DNA from: Kribbella monticola | GTDB lineage: Bacteria; Actinomycetota; Actinomycetes; Propionibacteriales; Kribbellaceae | Direction of reading: 5' to 3' | Length of the DNA stretch: 64,000 bases | NCBI RefSeq assembly: GCF_003261635.1 | Contig: NZ_QFXK01000003.1 | Span: forward strand, 1-64,000 | Shown here: one piece after another, positions 59,733 to 64,000 of the stretch | Layout: every line of letters starts with the position of its first letter | How positions within the stretch are numbered: position 1 is the stretch's first letter | Translations under genes and position numbers: made by a program | Notes under the pieces: model-generated | Seen by the model: the letters and a program-made list of their open reading frames with translations, nothing else | Databases searched by the model: none | What the model was told of the DNA's origin: nothing

Positions 59733-60608
59733 ATGGCCGCCACTACCGCGCCTTCGGCCGTTCGCCGTACCACGAAGCAGGGCATGACCGGCGACCTGAC
59801 CAAGAAGTTCTGGGCGACCACCATCATGTGGCTGATGGTCGCCGTGTACGGGCTGCCGGTCCTGTGGTTCCTGCTCAGCTCGTTCAAGCCCGCCGGCGAG
59901 CTGTTCTCTTACCCGCTGACGTTCTTCCCCAAGCACCCGACGATCAAGGGCTACACCCAGGCGTGGACGAGCTTCGACGTCGCGAAGTACTTCGTCAACA
60001 CGCTGATCGTCGCGGTCTCGGCCACCGTGCTCACCATCGTCGCCAGTGCTGCCTGCGGGTACGCGCTGGCGAAGTACAACAACTGGTGGGTCAAGCTGTT
60101 CGCCCTCTGCATCCTGGCGACCACGATGCTGCCCGGTGAGGTCATCCTCGCGCCGCTGTTCCTGGTGGTGCGCGATCTGCACCTCTACAACAGCCTCTCG
60201 GCCGTCGTCGTACCGGCGGTGATCACCGCGACCGGGACTTTCATGTTCCGGCAGTTCTTCCTCACAGTGCCGAACGACCTACTGGAGGCGGCTCGCATCG
60301 ACGGGTCGGGCGAGCTGTCGACGCTGCTGCGCATCATGCTGCCGCTGTCGAGACCGATCATGCTGACCCTGGCGATCTTCTCGTTCCAGTGGCGGTGGAA
60401 CGACTACATCTGGCCGCTGGTCGTGCTGAACGACCCGGGCAAGTACACCCTCCAGATCGGCGTGGCGACCATCGTGGGCGCGGAGAACGTGAACTGGTCG
60501 GTCCTGCTGGGCGCCTCGGTGCTGTCGATGATCCCGCTGGTGGCCCTCTACCTGGTCTTCCAGAAGTACGTGATGAACGCCGACATCAATGCGGGCCTGA
60601 AGGACTAG
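59733..60608 (+). CDS. Sugar ABC transporter permease (MalG-like)
   Basis: A 291-residue permease with six helices (TTIMWLMVAVYGLPVLWFLLS, TLIVAVSATVLTIVASAACGYAL and so on). The EAA loop reads LLEAARIDGSGELSTLLRIMLPLSRP. It pairs with the preceding permease. Together with the binding protein it forms a carbohydrate importer of the CUT1 type. Confidence 0.93.
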   Translation: MAATTAPSAVRRTTKQGMTGDLTKKFWATTIMWLMVAVYGLPVLWFLLSSFKPAGELFSYPLTFFPKHPTIKGYTQAWTSFDVAKYFVNTLIVAVSATVLTIVASAACGYALAKYNNWWVKLFALCILATTMLPGEVILAPLFLVVRDLHLYNSLSAVVVPAVITATGTFMFRQFFLTVPNDLLEAARIDGSGELSTLLRIMLPLSRPIMLTLAIFSFQWRWNDYIWPLVVLNDPGKYTLQIGVATIVGAENVNWSVLLGASVLSMIPLVALYLVFQKYVMNADINAGLKD

Positions 60609-60635
60609 CTCAGGACTAGGGTGCTCTGCGTGACG

Positions 60636-61727
60636 ATGCCTGCTGTTCCACATGTGGATATCGAGTCGCTGGAGCACTTCGACCGGATCGTGGCGTCGGG
60701 AGCCACCTCGATGACTGGCTGGCGGGTCCAGTCCGTGCCGCTGGTCGACCGCACCTTGGTACTACGAAGGCTCAAGCCGGCCGGTTCGGTCTTCCTCGGC
60801 TGCACGCTCGAGGAGGAGGCCGCCACCTGGATCCGCGATGGTGGTGGACTGATCTTCCCGACGATCCCCGAGCTGCCCTTCGACCCGTACCGCGGCTTCC
60901 TCTACACCGCCGACGAGCTGTACGCCGGTCTGTCGTCGGGATACGAGGCGACACCGGACGCCCGGATCTACGCGTGGTCGCGGCAGCAGGACGAGCGCGG
61001 CGACACCAGCCGGACGCTGGCGGCCGCGTTGCACGACCACGCGATCGCGGACGCGCTGGCGGAACTACCGGGCGACCGGCCCTGGATCGGCGTGATGGGC
61101 GGCCACGGAGTCCTGCGAGGCGATCCCGACTACCGTGCCGCGGTACTGCTCGGGCGGACGCTGGCACGCTCTGGCCTCATGGTTGCCACCGGCGGCGGTC
61201 CGGGTGCCATGGAAGCGGCCAACCTGGGCGCATCACTGGCGGCGTACGACGATGCTTCGGTCGAGACGGCTCTGGGTGAGCTGGCCCAGGTGCCGTCCTT
61301 TCGGCCATCGATCGCCGACTGGGCCGCGGCGGGTCTCGCAGTACGGCAGTCCTTCCCCGGCGACGGTGGGGTGTCGATCCCGACCTGGTTCTACGGGCAC
61401 GAGCCGCCGAACGTGTTCGCGAGTTCGATCGCGAAGTACTTCTCCAACGCCCAACGCGAGGACGTGCTGCTCCGCCGGGCGCGCGGCGGCATCATCTACC
61501 TGCCGGGCGCGGCCGGCACGGTCCAAGAGATCTTCCAGGCGGTGACGCCGAACTACTACGGCGACCCCGCGACCCAGACGCCGATGATCCTGGTCGACAC
61601 CGACCACTGGACCGCGAAGGTCCCGGTCTGGGACGTCCTCCAGCGCTTGGCGGCCGACCGTCCGATGGCCTCGTCCATCCACCTCGTCGACACCATCGAG
61701 GACGCCACCAAGCTCGTCTCGGCCTGA
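60636..61727 (+). CDS. LOG family-like (lysine decarboxylase fold) protein
   Basis: A 363-residue protein. Its C-terminal two thirds shows the LOG Rossmann-like core: GVMGGHGVLRG, LMVATGGGPGAMEAANLGASLAAYDD, and LPGAAGTVQEIFQAV, the variant of the PGGxGTxxE signature. LOG enzymes release cytokinin bases from nucleotides; bacterial relatives act on AMP or unknown nucleotides. The N-terminal third (about 130 residues) has no recognised domain. The exact start is uncertain (ATG 60636, GTG 60630 or GTG 60621). It follows the permease gene by 27 bp and may be co-transcribed. Confidence 0.82.
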   Translation: MPAVPHVDIESLEHFDRIVASGATSMTGWRVQSVPLVDRTLVLRRLKPAGSVFLGCTLEEEAATWIRDGGGLIFPTIPELPFDPYRGFLYTADELYAGLSSGYEATPDARIYAWSRQQDERGDTSRTLAAALHDHAIADALAELPGDRPWIGVMGGHGVLRGDPDYRAAVLLGRTLARSGLMVATGGGPGAMEAANLGASLAAYDDASVETALGELAQVPSFRPSIADWAAAGLAVRQSFPGDGGVSIPTWFYGHEPPNVFASSIAKYFSNAQREDVLLRRARGGIIYLPGAAGTVQEIFQAVTPNYYGDPATQTPMILVDTDHWTAKVPVWDVLQRLAADRPMASSIHLVDTIEDATKLVSA

Positions 61728-61730
61728 CTG

Positions 61731-62153
61731 CTAGGCGGTCGGGTCTGCGCCGAGGGCGAGGTCGAGCAGCTCGCCCAACTGGTTGAGTTGGGTGGCTGAC
61801 AGGCCCTTGAACGAGGACTCGACGACTTTGTCCACGGCGCGCTGTCCCTCGGCTCGGAGGCGTGCACCCTCGTCGGTGAGCTGATGCCGCACCGCCCGGC
61901 CCGGTCCTGGCACTCGCTCGATCAGGCCACGGTCGGCCATCCGGGTGGCCAGGGAGCCGAAGGACTGGTCGGTCTGGAACGTGAGCCCCGCGAGGTCGTG
62001 CAGCGAGGCATCCGGCTTGCGGTGCAGATGACGAAGCGTGTCCCACTGGACAAGGGACAGCCCGAGCGGCGCCAGCGCTTGGCTCAGGGCGCGGTGATGC
62101 CGGTACTGCAGCCGTTTGACCGCCAGCGCGACCTCGGCCGGTCGATACGTCAT
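61731..62153 (-). CDS. MarR-family transcriptional regulator
   Basis: A 140-residue winged-helix regulator. The DNA-binding part is SLHDLAGLTFQTDQSFGSLATRMADRGLIERVPG, with the flanking dimerisation helices. Ligand-induced release of its operator would derepress the divergent alpha/beta hydrolase gene. GTG 62162 is a possible earlier start; ATG 62153 has AGGGTG upstream. It is convergent with the LOG-like gene. Confidence 0.92.
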   Translation of the reverse strand: MTYRPAEVALAVKRLQYRHHRALSQALAPLGLSLVQWDTLRHLHRKPDASLHDLAGLTFQTDQSFGSLATRMADRGLIERVPGPGRAVRHQLTDEGARLRAEGQRAVDKVVESSFKGLSATQLNQLGELLDLALGADPTA

Positions 62154-62179
62154 GGCTGTCACCCTAGCGCATCGAAGAC

Positions 62180-62226
62180 AGGTTGCTTATATCAGGAAGT
62201 TGATCTAAGTTTCCTTATATAAACCT
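62180..62226. promoter_or_regulatory. MarR operator and divergent promoter region
   Basis: AGGTT-gct-TATATCAGGAA (62180-62198) faces its imperfect mirror TTCCTTATATAAACCT (62211-62226). A plus-strand promoter TTGCTT (62183-62188), 17 bp, TAAGTT (62206-62211) lies inside. This stretch is strikingly AT-rich in a GC-rich window, and it lies between marR and the hydrolase gene. Confidence 0.6.
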
Positions 62227-62252
62227 TCTTCGATCCGACAGGACGGACTGCC

Positions 62253-62993
62253 ATGACAACACTCACCGTTGACGGCTCGGTCGAGCTGACCATCCGGGAC
62301 CGCGACCGCACCAGTCCGTATCTGCTACTCCACGGCGGCGGTGGCGTCGCGACCATGGTCGGCTTCGCGGACCTGCTGGCCGAGCGCACCCACTCCCGGG
62401 TGCTGCTGCCCACCCATCCGGGCTTCGCCGGTACGGCGAAACCCGAGGCGCTGACCAGCGTCGTCGAACTGGCGCACGTGTACGTCGCGATGCTGGAGCA
62501 GCTCGACCTCACCGACGTGACCGTGATCGGCAACTCCTTCGGCGGCTGGCTGGCCGCCGAGATCGCTCTCCAGCACAGCCCGCGAGTGAGCCGAGCCGTG
62601 ATCGTCGACGCGATCGGTATCGAGGTCGACGATCACCCGATCACGGACGTCAGCGGCCTGTCGGTGGCCGACCTCCGGGCCTTGTCCTTCCACGATCCGA
62701 GCAAGGCTCCGGTGCCGCCGGCCGGAACGACAGGGCCGAGCCCGGACGTTTTGGCGCTCATCGGCTACACCGGTCCGGCCATGGTCGATCCGACGCTCGG
62801 CAAGCGCCTGGGCGAGATCGAGATCCCGGTGCACGTGCTGTGGGGCGAGAGCGACGGCATCGCCGACCCGGAGTACGGGCGGGCGTTCGCCGCGGCGATT
62901 CCGGGCTCGACGTTCACGGCGCTCCCCCGCACCGGCCACCTGCCGCAACTGGAGACGCCCGAGGAACTGCTTGCTGCGCTGCTGGATCGCTGA
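62253..62993 (+). CDS. Alpha/beta hydrolase
   Basis: A 246-residue alpha/beta hydrolase. The nucleophile elbow is VIGNSFGGWLA (GNSFGG), the oxyanion segment is LLHGGGG, the acid is in WGESDGIADPEYG, and the catalytic His is in RTGHLPQLE. The active-site set is complete. The substrate (ester, epoxide or other small molecule) is unknown. It is divergent from a MarR regulator, a common arrangement for inducible detoxification genes. Confidence 0.92.
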   Translation: MTTLTVDGSVELTIRDRDRTSPYLLLHGGGGVATMVGFADLLAERTHSRVLLPTHPGFAGTAKPEALTSVVELAHVYVAMLEQLDLTDVTVIGNSFGGWLAAEIALQHSPRVSRAVIVDAIGIEVDDHPITDVSGLSVADLRALSFHDPSKAPVPPAGTTGPSPDVLALIGYTGPAMVDPTLGKRLGEIEIPVHVLWGESDGIADPEYGRAFAAAIPGSTFTALPRTGHLPQLETPEELLAALLDR

Positions 62994-63101
62994 CGTCAGC
63001 TCTCGGCTACGGCAAGAAACTGGTCGACTTCCGCGGCGGAGACCGCGGCACGGTCGTAACGTTCACCGATCCGGGGGACGGTGAATTCCGGTCGGAGGAC
63101 G

Positions 63102-64000
63102 TCAGGCCTTGTTGGACGCGGCGAGCTGGCCGCAGGCGCCGTCGATCTCCTGGCCGCGGGTGTCGCGGACGGTCGTCGGAATCCCGCCCGCCTGCAACCG
63201 GCGGACGAACTCGCGCTCGTCGGCCGGGTCGGAGGCGGTCCACTTTGAGCCGGGCGTGGGGTTCAGCGGGATCAAGTTGACGTGCACCCAGGCCCAGTCG
63301 CCGCGAGCGCGCAGCTTCTCGGCGAGCAGGTCGGCACGCCAGGCGTGGTCGTTGATGTCGCGAATCATCGCGTACTCGATCGAGACGCGGCGCTTGGTCT
63401 TCTCCGCATAGCCCCAGGCGGCGTCGAGGACCTCGTCGACCTTCCAGCGGTTGTTGATCGGGACGAGCTCGTCGCGCAGTTCGTCGTCCGGTGCGTGCAG
63501 GGACAGCGCGAGCGTGACCGGGATGCCCTCGGTCGACAGCTGGTTGATCCGCGGCACCAGGCCGACGGTCGACACCGTCACCCCGCGAGCGGAGATGCCG
63601 AGACCCTCCGGCGACGGCTCGGTGAACCGGCGTACGGCGCCGATCACGGCCTTGTAGTTGGCCATCGGCTCGCCCATGCCCATGAACACGATGTTGTTGA
63701 CCCGCCCCGGACCGCCGGCGATCTCACCGCGGGCCAGCGCCCGAGCGCCGTCGACGACCTGCTCGACGATCTCGGCGGTGCTCATGTTGCGGGTCAGACC
63801 GGCCTGGCCAGTCGCACAGAACGGGCACGCCATCCCGCAGCCCGCCTGGCTCGAGACGCACATCGTGGTGCGGTCCTTGTAGCGCATCAGTACGGACTCG
63901 ACGAGCGAACCGTCGAGCAGCTTCCAGAGCGACTTCCGGGTGGTGCCGTTGTCGCATTCGAGGTCGCGGACCTTGGTCAGCAGCGGCGGCATCAACTCGG
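63102..64000 (-). CDS. rlmN: 23S rRNA (adenine-2503-C2)-methyltransferase, C-terminal part
   Basis: About 299 residues of RlmN; the N-terminus lies beyond the right edge. The radical-SAM cluster is [12 protein letters not shown] (CxxxCxxC). [20 protein letters not shown] and [23 protein letters not shown] follow. Near the end, DIDG-type residues and CGQL carry the conserved methyl-carrying cysteine (CGQLA). It methylates C2 of A2503 in 23S rRNA and A37 in some tRNAs. The gene is cut by the window, not by mutation. Confidence 0.95.
   Translation of the reverse strand, partial: ELMPPLLTKVRDLECDNGTTRKSLWKLLDGSLVESVLMRYKDRTTMCVSSQAGCGMACPFCATGQAGLTRNMSTAEIVEQVVDGARALARGEIAGGPGRVNNIVFMGMGEPMANYKAVIGAVRRFTEPSPEGLGISARGVTVSTVGLVPRINQLSTEGIPVTLALSLHAPDDELRDELVPINNRWKVDEVLDAAWGYAEKTKRRVSIEYAMIRDINDHAWRADLLAEKLRARGDWAWVHVNLIPLNPTPGSKWTASDPADEREFVRRLQAGGIPTTVRDTRGQEIDGACGQLAASNKA

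Noticed and set aside
1-64000. Prophage, transposon or integrative element
   Set aside because: No integrase, transposase, terminase, capsid or attachment-site pair was seen on either strand.

Overview
The window is chromosomal DNA of a high-GC actinobacterium. Its gene content (a B12-dependent class II ribonucleotide reductase with NrdR, lexA beside a LysM gene, miaB/miaA/dapF/hflX, SigE-family sigma factors, a fused SecDF) and its codon style (many GTG and TTG starts, GTAC-rich codons) suggest a Kribbella-like member of the Propionibacteriales. That assignment is inference from gene families, not from a database match. I see no prophage, insertion sequence, CRISPR array or tRNA gene. The left edge looks like the leader of an rRNA operon reading out of the window on the minus strand.

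Layout. 0-5 kb: serine hydrolase, several small proteins, an XRE-type regulator whose 3' end is tandemly duplicated, and a lone caspase-like protein. 5-14 kb: nrdJ and nrdR with a pair of NrdR boxes, a nucleoside hydrolase, a Gfo/Idh/MocA dehydrogenase with a LacI-type operator, a 13-bp minisatellite of about 33 units, then the SOS region (LysM protein and lexA, diverging from four LexA boxes) and a glutathione-type peroxidase. 14-22 kb: acetyltransferase, NHEJ-type DNA ligase, DinG helicase, fused SecDF, NarL-type two-component system. 22-27 kb: secreted M6 metalloprotease and a compact three-gene operon (caspase-like protein, unknown protein, three-helix membrane protein), the best candidate here for an undescribed system. 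27-39.5 kb: hflX and dapF, then about 9 kb separating them from miaA. This stretch holds two similar SigE sigma factor plus membrane-protein pairs, an AhpD/ABM operon divergent from an NB-ARC/TPR regulator, an FAD monooxygenase and a secreted gamma-glutamyltransferase. 39.5-51 kb: small acidic repeat protein, MT0933-type antitoxin-like protein, Nudix hydrolase, Tat-exported phosphoesterase, phosphotransferase, miaB, beta-propeller proteins and a Tat-exported amidohydrolase. 51-61 kb: glutamate-type ABC transporter (gluABCD), phosphotransferase, class III aminotransferase, sugar ABC transporter with a LacI-type operator, LOG-like protein. 61-64 kb: MarR regulator divergent from an alpha/beta hydrolase, and the 3' part of rlmN cut by the right edge.

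Genes that work together. NrdR, NrdJ and the operator pair form a dNTP-supply unit. LexA and the LysM protein form an SOS/division-control unit. MiaA and MiaB act successively on A37 of tRNA. Both ABC transporters carry a perfect hairpin between the binding-protein gene and the first permease gene, which should keep the binding protein in excess. Two nearly identical LacI-type operators, 47 kb apart, may place the Gfo/Idh/MocA dehydrogenase and the sugar transporter in one regulon.
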